DNA of 64,000 nucleotides. It comes from Mactromeris polynyma (Eukaryota; Mollusca; Bivalvia; Venerida; Mactridae). Shown piece by piece: positions 12,305 through 22,885 of this stretch. How positions within the stretch are numbered: position 1 is the first letter of the stretch; each line of letters starts with the position of its first letter. Made by a program: the position numbers and the translations under genes. The stretch covers positions 854,819 to 918,818 of the forward strand of contig JASFXZ010000043.1 of NCBI GenBank assembly GCA_032209605.1. The letters run 5' to 3'. The notes under the pieces are model-generated. The model was not told the DNA's origin. It saw only the letters and a list, made by a program, of their open reading frames with translations, and ran no database searches.

Positions 12305-12385
12305 GGAATGTGTCTCGAACTCACATCCTATATATTGGTCGAAGTTACTAGACGGAAGCGCTACCAATTGAGCTATTGCTACTGT
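12305..12385 (-). pseudogene. tRNA-like sequence 2, Thr-like
   Basis: On the minus strand box A TAGCTCAATTGG (12364-12375) and box B-like AGTTCGAGACA (12311-12321) are present. The T arm partly pairs (TGTG/CACA), and a loop CTAGTAA would place an AGT anticodon. The anticodon stem is mispaired. It is probably a tRNA pseudogene, lying about 160 bases inside the right inverted terminus. Confidence 0.5.
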
Positions 12386-12573
12386 CTACTTTGAGCGATA
12401 TTTCATCAAAATTTATACCTCTGATTGAAGAGTTACGAACACATTTCACGTAAGTGGACAAAAACTTACGCAGTTTTAGTAAAACGGACTTAAGTTTTGC
12501 GTAAGGTTTGCGTAAATTGATAATTTACGCAAAAACTTACGCAAAACGTAAGAATGTTAGTAAAACAGTACCC

Positions 12574-13010
12574 AGTTGTATATTCAGCACGTGTTTCTAT
12601 GTCAACAATAATGATACCAATATATAATATAAGTAATAACTAATTATGAAATAAAATAGATCACTTAGAAATTGAAAATGAAATCTAAACTCACAGACAA
12701 CTTTTGCTCATGTTGCTATTGAACATTGTTTGCGTCTATATTTAGTACATGTATGATAACTGTTAATTTGCATGGATACCATTTTTCGGCGCAACCGTAC
12801 TAATATGGCATTGCTATTTGCATATCAGTGTTGTGTAAACCAATCGTAACATCTCGGGACTTTTTATGTTGCACTACAAATATTAACCATCTTTTTTCAA
12901 GTAATTTATAAACGAGTCTATAGTATTCAGATTATAAGCATTATCATTTCAAATTTTAAATCAGTATTCTAAGTAAAGAGTTATACTCAAGCTATCAACA
13001 TTCCATAATG
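12574..13010. other. No gene seen
   Basis: AT-rich sequence outside the 12573 terminus, with no motif or repeat I can support. Confidence 0.3.
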
Positions 13011-13095
13011 CGCCGTGGCGTAGAGGTAGAGAGAACGCTACCGTACCAACACTTCAATTTGATTATTAATATTACGAGTTCGAATCTGGGCGAAG
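13011..13095 (+). pseudogene. tRNA-like sequence 3
   Basis: Box A-like TGGCGTAGAGGT (13016-13027) and box B-like AGTTCGAATCT (13077-13087) are present. CGCC at 13011 could pair with GGGCG after box B as an acceptor stem. The middle is AT-rich and does not form a normal anticodon arm. Confidence 0.4.
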
Positions 13096-13336
13096 ATACA
13101 TTTTTTGTGGGACTTAACATTTTTATTTTATGTGTAATTAATATTTTGCTGTCATTGTTTTGTGTTGCTGTTGTTGTTTTTGTGTTTCTTTTCTGTTTTC
13201 CTTTTTCAATTTGCTTGTTTTTTTTACATTTTATTATATAATTTTGTACAATCGCACAAATGATTTCAAGCATAGTACAATGTATATCATAACAGTATAT
13301 TTACATGTAAATATAGAATACATTAACAAAGGATAA

Positions 13337-13669
13337 CTAGATGCAATCATTGCACTCATCTGCTGTGTCGGTTGCAGAGGTCCAGTCGTCCGTATCAGAA
13401 GCAGTGTCTGTTGCTGAGTCACTTGATGTGACTTCAATCTCCAATCGTTCCATTTCTCTGTCGATGAGAATTTCCTAAGTCCAGTACTATTTCGATTTTC
13501 TTGACGAGCTGACAACACTTTTTCCAGTCTCTGCCGTGAAACTTTCAAGTGCTGCTTTCGTCAGTTTTATTATGTCTTTCACATTGAACGTGAAATTTCG
13601 ATTCGAAACTTTGCGTTTCACATTCGCCCATATCAAATCAATTGGATTAAAATCCGTATGATTCACCGG
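13337..13669 (-). pseudogene. Tc1/mariner (IS630-type) transposase C-terminal fragment, frameshifted
   Basis: The minus strand reads HTDFNPIDLIWANVKRKV, the (H/Y)..(L/F)NPIELIWxxVK signature around the last catalytic acidic residue of IS630/Tc1/mariner DDE transposases. It is followed by FNVKDIIKLTKAALESFTAE, the usual helical tail. One shift near 13500 leads to a frame ending in an acidic Ser/Thr/Asp-rich tail (EVTSSDSATDTASDTDD) with a TAG at 13337. Everything upstream of this motif is gone, so it cannot be active. It lies between two tRNA-like sequences. No matching terminal repeats were found nearby. Confidence 0.75.
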
Positions 13670-13942
13670 TCAACGCTTTTTTATATTGAAACATATCACA
13701 TATTCACATAATTTGTTTTTCATGTAGCTTCATTATATTATTAACATGTAAAACATTATTCATGATTTTTCGAGCATCGTCTGATTAAGGCTGAACATTT
13801 ATTTGTACAAAGTTGCCATCTTGATTAGTATTATTGAAATAAAACACATATACATGTATATCAAGACACATGACAGTCACGAAGAGTACAATGTTCTTGA
13901 AAAAATCATGGGTACTTAAATAACAGCTGCAAAAATTTAAGT

Positions 13943-14029
13943 CGCCGCGAGTATTCGAACCCGGAACGAAAAGGTTCTACACATCTGTACGCTGCAAAGC
14001 TCCGTATACAACCGCTCGACTATCCCCGC
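13943..14029 (-). pseudogene. tRNA-like sequence 4, Leu/Ser-like
   Basis: The minus strand has TAGTCGAGCGG (box A, 14012-14022) and GGTTCGAATAC (box B, 13951-13961). A possible GCGGG/CTCGC acceptor pairing and extra length between the arms suggest a long variable arm as in tRNA-Leu or tRNA-Ser. Stems are imperfect. Confidence 0.5.
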
Positions 14030-14207
14030 TTCGATACTAGTCGAGTAAGTAACAGTTTAATAAATGTTATCACTATTTTATGACACCCCTATTTGGGTAC
14101 ATTGAACTTGTCTGTCTAATGTTTATAAACAAAAACTTATCCTGTGCGGACTGTAGTTGATCTACACAGATCAGATACGGTCAATAAATCAGTTTATCAA
14201 AAATGTC

Positions 14208-15104
14208 GAAGTTGACAGGAACGTCTTATTTCATCATGAAATTACTTGAAACCAGTCTACAAATGTGCCTTATTTCATCATGAAATACCTTGAAACCAGT
14301 CTACAAATGTGCCTTATTTCATCATGAAATTACTTGAAACCAGTCTACAAAGGTGCCTTATTTCATCATGAAATACCTTGAAACCAGTCTACAAATGTGC
14401 CTTATTTCATCATGAAATTACTTGAAACCAGTCTACAAATGTGCCTTATTTCATCATGAAATACCTTGAAACCAGTCTACTAATGTGCCTTATTTCATCA
14501 TGAAATTACTTGAAACCAGTCTACAGATGTGCCTTATTTCATCATGAAATTACTTGAAACCAGTCTACAGATGTGCCTTATTTCATCATGAAATACATTG
14601 AAACCAGTCTACAAATGTGCCTTATTTCATCATGAAATACATTGAAACCAGTCTACAAATGTGCCTTATTTCATCATGAAATTACTTGAAACCAGTCTAC
14701 AAATGTGCCTTATTTCATCATGAAATTACTTGAAACCAGTCTACTAATGTGCCTTATTTCATCATGAAATTACTTGAAACCAGTCTACAAATGTGCCTTA
14801 TTTCATCATGAAATTACTTGAAACCAGTCTACAAATGTGCCTTATTTCATCATGAAATAACTTGAAACCAGTCTACAAATGTGCCTTATTTCATCATGAA
14901 ATTACTTGAAACCAGTCTACAAATGTGCCTTATTGCATCATGAAATTACTTGAAACCAGTCTACAAATGTGCCTTATTTCATCATGAAATTACTTGAAAC
15001 CAGTCTACAAATGTGCCTTATTGCATCATGAAATTACTTGAAACCAGTCTACAAATGTGCCTTATTGCATCATGAAATTACTTGAAACCAGTCTACAAAT
15101 GTCA
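14208..15104. repeat. 44-bp tandem array, about 20 units
   Basis: The unit contains TTATTTCATCATGAAATTAC and GAAACCAGTCTACAAATGTG. The TTTCATCATGAAA core is nearly self-complementary. Variants (TACTT or TACCTT, CAAATG, CTAATG or CAGATG) alternate in the first half, and the second half is more uniform. A single diverged unit occurs in inverted orientation at about 35515-35560. Confidence 0.95.
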
Positions 15105-15420
15105 ATTATTTAAGAAGATTGAAAAGGAAAACTCTTGCAAAAAAGACATGCTTTTAAAGAACCCGTTTTGTAATACCACTTTTCATACTTGACAAGTTTT
15201 GTAATAATATTTTCAAAGTTAAGAGAAATATTTTATTTCAATATTAAATTATAGGACACCAGCGTCTTAAGGTATTTAATAAGTTTTAATTCAGAAGGTT
15301 GAAAAGTAAATTGCGTGCAAAATAGACACAATATTAAAGAACTCGTTTCGTAATACCCATTTTCTGGACTCGACCTGTTTTGTAAAAAAAATCAACATTA
15401 GACTAAAAGAAACCTCTGGA
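15105..15420 (+). repeat. Flank of the 44-bp array, internally duplicated and dispersed
   Basis: Two related blocks (about 15108-15215 and 15290-15400) each contain a GAAAAG..AAA, TTTTAAAGAAC and GTTTTGTAATACC pattern. The inverted copy at 35395-35510 carries the same blocks followed by one 44-bp unit. Confidence 0.75.
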
Positions 15421-16374
15421 CAAATGTATAATTTTATTTTATCAACATAATGTAAAAGTCTTACAATAACTTCCTGAGTTTAGAGAACTCGTTTTGTAAA
15501 ACTGTACTTTTAGTATACGTGTTCTTTAACATTATTTTAATAATATATTACGATATACGTATTATGTCTATATTTTGCACAAGTCTTACTTTTCAGCCTC
15601 CTGAAAATAAAACCAGTATTTTACACTTAGACTGTGTTTTCTTGTAAATTGAGTTTAACTTCGAAATGTTCATTATTATTTGAAAGTTTTATTAACATAT
15701 TCGAATAGTTTATGTTCACTGAAACATTGTTACTAATCACGGAATAGATTTGATTTGCTGATAAATTCAGCAACAGCTTGATTAGGAAACGCAATCTATT
15801 CTGTCTCCGGTAAACAAGCCGTGGTTGATCTTATCGGCAAATTTGTTAATGTCATACATTCATTTTAAAAAAAATATTGACAGATTTATAACAGTGTATC
15901 AGGTGCCAATAACAATAAGCGACAGATGTTGTATATTATACTTTACATTTTATTGTATCCATAAATGGTAGAAACGAATGAATTATTGCATAATAGTGCA
16001 TATACAGTAGACATTGTACTAAGAGACCACCCAGTGGACGGCCAAAAAGTGGTCGCTTACTAAAGTTGTATCTTAATAGATATCAACAAATTTAACGATA
16101 GTTAAGTAAAAATGAATGTCCAACTGAACAATCAGAACGTATAAATACCATCCTTAGACTTTCCATTCAAATGTATCTATGGCGTGAAACAAAGCTCGTC
16201 AATTTAAACCACTCTATTAGCTATTAAGTATGTACAAGTGCCTTATTCTTAAATGCCACGTAAGTTATCCAATGTTACAAGGCTCATCTACTTTGAATAG
16301 TGTAGTTGTATCGTGCTTAACATTCAAGAATTGTCCTATCACACGCGCGAATGTTCTTACTAACGCGAAAGTAG
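15421..16374. other. No gene seen
   Basis: AT-rich non-coding sequence with no support for features on either strand. Confidence 0.3.
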
Positions 16375-17019
16375 CATACCCAACAATATCGCTTATCAGC
16401 TAAATCCAGTGGATGCAGATCGATATCGATGGAGCTTTTGGTCAGTAGTCAATTGGTCTAACTCTATACTATTTCATTTTCATTTTATAACGTTTTAAAG
16501 ATAATGTAATCGATTAATATGTGTTGATTGACATTTAAACAAACAATCTGATAATTATAGACACAGTACTAACAATTCTTACAATTACGATATCAACTTG
16601 ATGAGAACACTTATTAACACACAGAATTATCAGAATTACCAGAATTAAGTGTAATTACATTGTTAATTAGAACCATAATGTTTGTATTTTTTATCTTTTA
16701 TATTTCTCGAAAACATATGTTGTTCAATGGAAGTGTATCTCAAATGTAAGAAATTCAGGCAATATATTTCGAATACACACTGTTTAATACGAGTATTTGC
16801 TTTATTTTGAATCGTAAGACAGGATATTCTTATGAATTATTTTACTCAAACATTTTGAAGCTGTTCCAACGAGTCACAATCAGTACGGTGGTAAAGTGTC
16901 TTGACGCAAAAAAACCTATCTACAGGACACCTTGCATGTACAATAAATATTTTTGTTATGTTAACATTATTTAATTGTTTTAAATTATTATAGGTAGATA
17001 GTTTATTTCAAATTCAGTA

Positions 17020-17030
17020 GGCCATAGGCC
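17020..17030 (-). other. 3' UTR hairpin of LINE B
   Basis: GGCC-ATA-GGCC lies about 30 bases from the 3' end of the element and is followed, on the minus strand, by 11 bases and AAATAAA. The four-pair stem is weak alone. It is listed because LINEs C, D and E have the equivalent structure at the same place. Confidence 0.45.
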
Positions 17031-17531
17031 CATGTGAACATAATAATGACACAATACAATTTCCATATGACAGTAACAAGAGGCAATAATTGGTTTTAGT
17101 AACAACTTGTACATTGTTATAAAGAATATATAGGTTAGTCAGTTTAGATAATGTATTTATAAGTTATGTTTAAGGAAACATAATATATTAAAGACAGTAC
17201 AAGAAAGGACAGGACAGTGTTTAACGGAGAAGGTGTACAAAGTATAGTAAAGTAGTTAAAACAACATACAACACATTTTAAATACATGTATGATTTGTGC
17301 ATAGCAAAAACGGAAGTAATATATATATATATGTATACACGTATAACACTTAGATGGTAATATGATACAAACTACTATCGTTTATCTGACAACTATGTAT
17401 AATGCACTGATATAAACATAAACATAAACATAAATAGCATCATATGAAACCACATGTGTACTGAAAATCTCACTGGAAAAAAAACAACAACAACAATCTC
17501 TTTTACATCTAAGTTATGCATCTCGCTTACA

Positions 17532-20500
17532 TTAGGTCAGCGAATCGCGATATTGTAAGGCCTTGAAAATATAAACACTCAAGCTGTTAATTAATGTTTC
17601 ATTTTTGCTTTCAAATAATTGTTTAAGTTTAAACATGCTTGGTCGTGACCAATAATATTTCTTAATGTATTTCTTTCGAAGATCTGTATATAAAGAACAC
17701 TCTAAAATAAAATGATATTCGTCTTCTACCCTACCACAAGTTAAACATTTTCTATCTTCTAAAGGGATACTTCTCGGTTTATGCCATCGACCAGACTCAA
17801 TTTTTAAGTTATGTGATGAGACTATTAATCGTGTCATTGCGATCCGAAATTTGCTGATACAAATGCATTTTAGGTGAAAATGATACTCGAAGCTTACAAC
17901 AGATTTAAAAAAGTGTGTTCTACTTGAATTTTGTAAGCGGTCATGCCAATTTTGAATGCGGGTGTCTCTAAGACGTTGTGTGAAGATACTTAAGAATAAT
18001 TTAGTATCGCCAACGTTTTGTTCTAACCATACCTCGAAAAAGCCCATCTCTGATAGAAGATTACGCACTAATATAACCCAAGAAACTTTATTTGGATAGA
18101 GATCAGCATCCATCTTTAGCACATTATATATAATTTTACAAAATTTAATTTCGCTACATGATTGTATTTTTAGCCAATATTTTATTATTCTAAGGTGTCT
18201 GAAATATGACAATTCAAACTTTCCTAATATACCATACACAAAATCATTTTGTGTACTCCGTTTAACGTTCAAAACACGTTTACAATAATGACTATAGACT
18301 CTCTCAATATTATTTGCTTTGTGAAAGCCCCATACCTCACAAGAATAATTGATGATTGGTAATATAAGTTTATCGAATAGTTCAAGTCTATGGTTAACCG
18401 TTACATATGGAAAGTTAAGAAGATAACTGTTTAATTTAAAAATGGCTTTTTGAGCTTTACCTGCCAGCGAACGTTGCGTTTCATTAAAGGAGCCACCTTG
18501 GGTAAAAACCACACCTAGATAAGAAAAGGATTTGACAATTTCAATAACTTCAGCCCCGAATGTGAACCGAGTATCTCGTGATAATAATCCCGCCTTTCTA
18601 AACACGACCACCTTTGTTTTTTCTACGTTAATCTTAAGTTTCCACCTGTTGCAATATTCAAACAGTAAGTCAAAACCTTTCTGAAGTCCAGCGGCCGATT
18701 CGGAAAAAATCACAATGTCATCGGCGTATAGCAGTATGAATAATTTTGTCATTAGAACGTCAATACCTTCAAAATTGTTAATACTTAAGTATTCTTCAAG
18801 GTCATTTAAAAACATAGAAAATAAAAAGGGAGACAGACATTCACCTTGGCGTACTCCTAACATGCAAGTGAATTCATTGCTGAGCATGTTATTGTATTTG
18901 ACACAACTTTTTATGTTCGAATAAATACTTTTAATGATAGTAAACATTTTACCTCTGATTCCTACTTTTATTAATTTGAACCACAAACAATTCCGTTCAA
19001 CATAATCAAACGCCTTACTAAAATCAATAAAACTACAGAACAGCTTTTTACCGGAATTAATCATATGAGTTATCAGGCCATGTAAAACAAAAATATTATC
19101 TGTTGTTCCCATACCACTTCTAAAACCGGCCTGGGCTTCGACGTAAACGTTATATGTTTGAGCCCATTTGTTTAAACGATTGTTCAAATTTTTTGTAAAT
19201 AATTTGCCTAAAACACTCAATAGGGTAATTCCTCTGTAATTTTCTGGATTATTATGCGAACCTTTCTTATGTAACGGAATAATATATCCCTCTGACCATG
19301 TATTAGGGAAACAACCGGTTATGAAAACCGTATTGAAAAGGTTATATAAGTATGGTAATAAATGATTTTTACCATGTTTAAAATATTCATTTAAAAGATT
19401 GTCCGGGCCTGTACTTTTGCCAGTTTTCAATTCGCCTATAGCTTTTGATATTTCACATTCTGTAATTCTGGAGTCAAGTTCGTTAAACATGACCTGAAAT
19501 TCACCTTTAACAAAGCGCTCGTTGAAATAAATGACATCATCATCCGGGTTGAAAAAATGGTCGTCCGGGTTATTTATAGCTTTAAAATAGTGCTCAAAAC
19601 TTGACAGAGGTATATCATGTGTTTTTACATGAGATGTTTCTTTTAACATTTTCCAATACAATTTGGCGTTTTTGTATCTATAGGTTTCTAACTCAGAAGT
19701 GCGGTTATTTAAATACCGTTTGTGATTAATTTTCAGCGTGTTTTTATACTCAGATCGTGCTTTCACAAGGAACACTCGATTTTCGTCTGAGTAATTTTTT
19801 CTGTAATGGTTTAACGCGGATAAAAACTGATCACGTTTTAAAGTACAATCATCATTAAACCACGGTTGGTTATTTTTAGTTAGTGATATGTTCTCATGGC
19901 TGTAATGCCTGATCGGGCGCTTGAATAGTTTATCCGTTGTATCACACAATAATTCAGAAAATGATTCTAAATTTGTCTCAATTTCTTTACAATTTGAACA
20001 ATTCGTAGCATTTTCGGCTATACGTTTTAAACGTTCGGTAAAGTTAACAGTACTTATGGAGTTTATATAGTCATCCTTCATATCATTGCACCATGAATAT
20101 TTACATTCAATATAATTACAGTCAAACCCATCACGCTGACTATTTTCAAGGTTTGTCTGCTCACTATCAGATGTACATAATGTATTATCTAATTTGAAGG
20201 AGATAAGACAATGATCTGACAGAGGATTAGGATCGTGAACACGAAAAGCTGTAAATAAATCAGATATATTTTCGGATGATAAGACATAATCGACGACGCT
20301 TCGACCTCTATGACCTACAAATGTGTATTTACCTATAGTACTGTCTTGACAGCATCGGCCATTCATTATGCGTAAACCTGTTTGTTTGCAAAAATCTAAA
20401 AGAGAGTTACCGTTATTATTAAGATGACCTTTATCTTGCGATTTTCTTGGGATTAATGAATCAACATGATAATTATCCGATACCGCAACAAGATCGTCTG

Positions 20501-21026
20501 AGTCAAAATCAACAAAATCGTTGTTATCTGAAGTACGAGCATTAAAATCACCTGAAACTATGATATGACAATTACCATTAGTATTATTGTGTATAGTTGC
20601 CACAGAATCTAGTAATCTGTCAAAACAATTTTGATCTATAGCATTATACCTACTGCTGCCTTCAGGCATAACGTAACACAAGCCTAAAAACAGATCAGAG
20701 TCTAAAAATAATTTTCTACCACTAATTCGTAACCATAGAATATCATCTTCACTATGTAAGAATATACAAGTTCCATCTACAAGATTGTCACGTACATAAA
20801 TAATAATACCACCAGAGTCTCGCTTGCAGTGTTTCCTTTTCTGTCTGTGCAATGGAAAATGATGGAACCCACCAACACTATAATCTTGTAGTTCATTTGA
20901 CCATGTCTCTGTCAGCATGATAATATCATTTGACTGAAAAATAGATATAACTTCTGGACACTGTAGTTTATTGCAACTTTTAGAAATAAGACACTGTATA
21001 TTAAGTAATGAAATTTTTATCTGCAC
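17532..21026 (-). CDS. LINE B ORF2: APE endonuclease plus reverse transcriptase, intact
   Basis: A 1164-residue polyprotein expected to nick target DNA and prime reverse transcription. Residues 1-280 are an APE-type endonuclease (TETW with Glu40, SGDFN at 158-162, GRSVVDYV at 241-248, SDH at 270-272). The RT follows (YRGITLLSVLGKLF near 598, IDFSKAFDY at 667, GVRQGECLSP at 724-733, catalytic YADD at 767-770). A C-terminal CX2CX7HX4C knuckle lies at Cys1094, Cys1097, His1105 and Cys1110. All key residues are present and the frame has no stop or shift. The listed start is a GTG, and the frame is open back to a TAA at 21042-21044, so the true start is uncertain and re-initiation after ORF1 is possible. 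LINEs A and C are clear relatives. The clade is not decided here. Confidence 0.95.
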   Translation of the reverse strand: MQIKISLLNIQCLISKSCNKLQCPEVISIFQSNDIIMLTETWSNELQDYSVGGFHHFPLHRQKRKHCKRDSGGIIIYVRDNLVDGTCIFLHSEDDILWLRISGRKLFLDSDLFLGLCYVMPEGSSRYNAIDQNCFDRLLDSVATIHNNTNGNCHIIVSGDFNARTSDNNDFVDFDSDDLVAVSDNYHVDSLIPRKSQDKGHLNNNGNSLLDFCKQTGLRIMNGRCCQDSTIGKYTFVGHRGRSVVDYVLSSENISDLFTAFRVHDPNPLSDHCLISFKLDNTLCTSDSEQTNLENSQRDGFDCNYIECKYSWCNDMKDDYINSISTVNFTERLKRIAENATNCSNCKEIETNLESFSELLCDTTDKLFKRPIRHYSHENISLTKNNQPWFNDDCTLKRDQFLSALNHYRKNYSDENRVFLVKARSEYKNTLKINHKRYLNNRTSELETYRYKNAKLYWKMLKETSHVKTHDIPLSSFEHYFKAINNPDDHFFNPDDDVIYFNERFVKGEFQVMFNELDSRITECEISKAIGELKTGKSTGPDNLLNEYFKHGKNHLLPYLYNLFNTVFITGCFPNTWSEGYIIPLHKKGSHNNPENYRGITLLSVLGKLFTKNLNNRLNKWAQTYNVYVEAQAGFRSGMGTTDNIFVLHGLITHMINSGKKLFCSFIDFSKAFDYVERNCLWFKLIKVGIRGKMFTIIKSIYSNIKSCVKYNNMLSNEFTCMLGVRQGECLSPFLFSMFLNDLEEYLSINNFEGIDVLMTKLFILLYADDIVIFSESAAGLQKGFDLLFEYCNRWKLKINVEKTKVVVFRKAGLLSRDTRFTFGAEVIEIVKSFSYLGVVFTQGGSFNETQRSLAGKAQKAIFKLNSYLLNFPYVTVNHRLELFDKLILPIINYSCEVWGFHKANNIERVYSHYCKRVLNVKRSTQNDFVYGILGKFELSYFRHLRIIKYWLKIQSCSEIKFCKIIYNVLKMDADLYPNKVSWVILVRNLLSEMGFFEVWLEQNVGDTKLFLSIFTQRLRDTRIQNWHDRLQNSSRTHFFKSVVSFEYHFHLKCICISKFRIAMTRLIVSSHNLKIESGRWHKPRSIPLEDRKCLTCGRVEDEYHFILECSLYTDLRKKYIKKYYWSRPSMFKLKQLFESKNETLINSLSVYIFKALQYRDSLT

Positions 21027-21044
21027 CTTCTCCTGGTACCGTTA

Positions 21045-21110
21045 GCCAGAGTCAACGTTTGTACGCGTATCGCTACTCGTGTTGTTCTGGACATTTGGAC
21101 GTTCGTCGTT
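21045..21110 (-). pseudogene. C-terminal remnant of LINE B ORF1
   Basis: Twenty-two codons rich in Asn, Asp, Ser and Thr (NDERPNVQNNTSSD...) end in TAA at 21042-21044, in the same frame as ORF2. The composition resembles the Ser/Thr/Asn-rich tail of the LINE C ORF1 remnant. The rest was lost by 5' truncation. Confidence 0.5.
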
Positions 21111-21644
21111 AATTTTATATTAATGCTATTTATAATGTAGTACAGATGTTGCAATTGTTAGACAAACCACCTGTATAACTTATATAAAATGAATTGAAAA
21201 GCATTAAATTGATATTCATTTTATAAGTTTTATATTGTTTTTTTCTGCAAAAGAGAAATCATGCCGTTAATAATGCACACGTAATACTCAAAGTATACAA
21301 TTCGCTTCAATATCGTATCTTCAGCGTAAAAGGGCGAAGCTCGATTTTTTGCAAAACTTATCGTTTATGACTCTTCATAATTATTACTAGTTATTTATTA
21401 TCATATCATTGCTTTGCTTAGTATTTGAAATAATATTATTCAATCCTTAAAATTTCAGTACCAGTCATTAGTTTAGTCAACGACGTAAACGGTAGAAAAA
21501 ATCAACAATAAAACTAGAATATAAAGTCCTACATGAATGATTATTATGTTTTCATGATGCTAGGTTTATATTTCAGAACACAGTAGATCTATGAGCGTAG
21601 TAAAAAGGCGTGAATCAACCATGACTTAGTGTTAGTATACTATA

Positions 21645-22082
21645 TACGTGTATATCTATATATGTATGTGTGAGTATGTACATTGTATGTGTATGTATGA
21701 GTAAATATATATGCTCAGGAATTGTATGGCTCAACAATATGTTGTATTGCATTATAATAATTATATGTCATACTATTTTGGCTTAAATATGTTGTTTTAT
21801 AATTGTTATATGTAATATATGCCTTAATTTTGCGGTATATTGAATACACTGTCTCTCCCGAGAACGCATGTAAAATATCTGTAATCGTTTATGTCTCTTT
21901 AGAAAACAAATAAACATGATTTATATCTCGAAAAAATGAAATTTCTAAAATTCACAAACCTAAATTACATGCTTTCTCGTCATTTGTCACAATGCTTATT
22001 ACTGTAAAAATGATTATTGCTGCTTTGTAAAAAATACTTTTCAGTGTACAATGCGCAAATAAATATATCTATCTATCTATTA
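21645..22082 (+). other. Copy A-specific insertion with TATC-repeat end
   Basis: Absent from copy B. The right end, AAATAAATA followed by a TATCTATCTAT run, looks like the 3' tail of a LINE or SINE. No coding frame or hairpin is seen in it. Confidence 0.45.
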
Positions 22083-22094
22083 TATTATATATTG

Positions 22095-22465
22095 TATGCA
22101 TGTATACAGGTTCGTAGATTGAGGCAAAATTAAACCGATGCAATGAAGGCGGGTCTGGGAGTGTCCTCCCCCAGGGGAATGCGTACAGAAGGGTTCACCT
22201 GCGTTTTCTCGTTATTTAATGTACCAGTGAAGTGATTTATCAATTGTAATTTTGTTTTATTTTAATAGTGTGAATCCAAAGCAATGGCAATTTTGATGTC
22301 CCGGAGCGTCCCACAGCAGAAAAATGTCCAAGTAGTCGATTGGCATGTCTTTGTGTGCAAACCAAACGAAGTGCCAAACCATTAAGACTATCGTCCTCAA
22401 ACGATTGCTTTGGAAATTTTAACAAAAGCAGCTGCCTCGGTGTGCCTGAGCATAGCTACGGACCT
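22095..22465. other. Second copy A-specific insertion, no gene
   Basis: About 370 bases absent from copy B between the TATC-tailed insert and the shared right block. It includes a CCTCCCCCAGGGG stretch. I recognise nothing in it. Confidence 0.35.
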
Positions 22466-22885
22466 GGTATATACAACTTTTCTTCCTCCGTTTACTGAAG
22501 AGTTACATTACTAGGGAACCAGTAACACCCATGCCTATAAAGACGATACTTTTCTTTAATCATTGTTGCAGAACGATGATTGTCAAACTCATTTATATAC
22601 TTAACTTACACATAAAGAAAGAAATAAGTACCCATAATTGTGATTGGTATGTATCCGGGTTATTAAGCACCTGTTTATTGATCAATAAATGTATATGAAA
22701 TATAGGACACGCTCGTCGATGATCCGTGACATTGTGATTTATCATGGAATGTCATAAAGCGGCTAATATATTTTATGTAAAAAATGTATGCAAGAAGCCT
22801 TTTGAAGAAGAATTTGATGTGTCTTTCATAATTATAACAAAATTATTCGTTTTATTAGTTTGTTTTATAAGTTTGTTATACTTAT

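Larger units (their letters stand above)
7456..12573. mobile_element. 5.1-kb segment bounded by 27-bp inverted termini, family unknown
   Basis: The left end (7456-7482) begins GGGTACCGTTTTACTAACAT. The reverse complement of the right end (12547-12573) matches it in 25 of 27 positions. Both ends continue inward into runs of CTTACG/CGTAAG and a second copy of the CGTTTTACTAA-like motif, so the subterminal design is shared too. I see no clear target duplication and no transposase of its own inside. The contents are GC-rich hairpin repeats (7.9-8.1 kb), LINE A on the minus strand, a dispersed repeat, and tRNA-like sequences at 11.8 and 12.3 kb. A lone terminus of the same type lies at 60890-61052. 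It could be a non-autonomous DNA transposon that collected insertions, or two separate copies of a small element flanking unrelated DNA. Confidence 0.6.
16993..21110 (-). mobile_element. LINE B, 4.1-kb non-LTR retrotransposon with precise boundaries
   Basis: Boundaries come from comparison with the empty site in copy B near 39826. AATTATTATA (16983-16992) and AATTTTATA (21111-21119) flank the element and represent a slightly diverged target duplication. The 5' end carries the last 22 codons of an ORF1, then a stop, then the whole ORF2. The 3' end has a GGCC/GGCC hairpin (17020-17030) and AAATAAA before the terminus. There is no long poly(A). Confidence 0.88.
16375..22690 (+). repeat. Dispersed repeat copy A, interrupted by LINE B
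   Basis: Starts at CATACCCAACAATATCGCTT and ends near ATTGATCAATAAAT. The blocks 16375-16992 and 21111-22690 match copy B (36479-40498) in the same order and orientation. Relative to B, copy A carries LINE B (16993-21110), about 440 bases at 21645-22082 ending in a TATC run, and about 370 bases at 22095-22465. It lacks the 16-bp array and two inserts present in B. A stem AATATCG/CGATAT lies just inside the left end. Confidence 0.85.

Noticed and set aside
13008..13241. 77-codon plus frame with a hydrophobic end
   Set aside because: Starts inside tRNA-like sequence 3 and runs into a T-rich stretch, which gives Val/Phe/Leu by composition.
14208..15104. CRISPR-like array (near-palindromic 44-bp repeats)
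   Set aside because: There are no unique spacers: units are directly joined and near identical. The eukaryotic context and absence of cas genes also exclude it.
16009..16075. CAGTAGACATTG...GACCACC sequence resembling a pogo-type end
   Set aside because: No inverted partner with a TA duplication was found, so a MITE cannot be supported.
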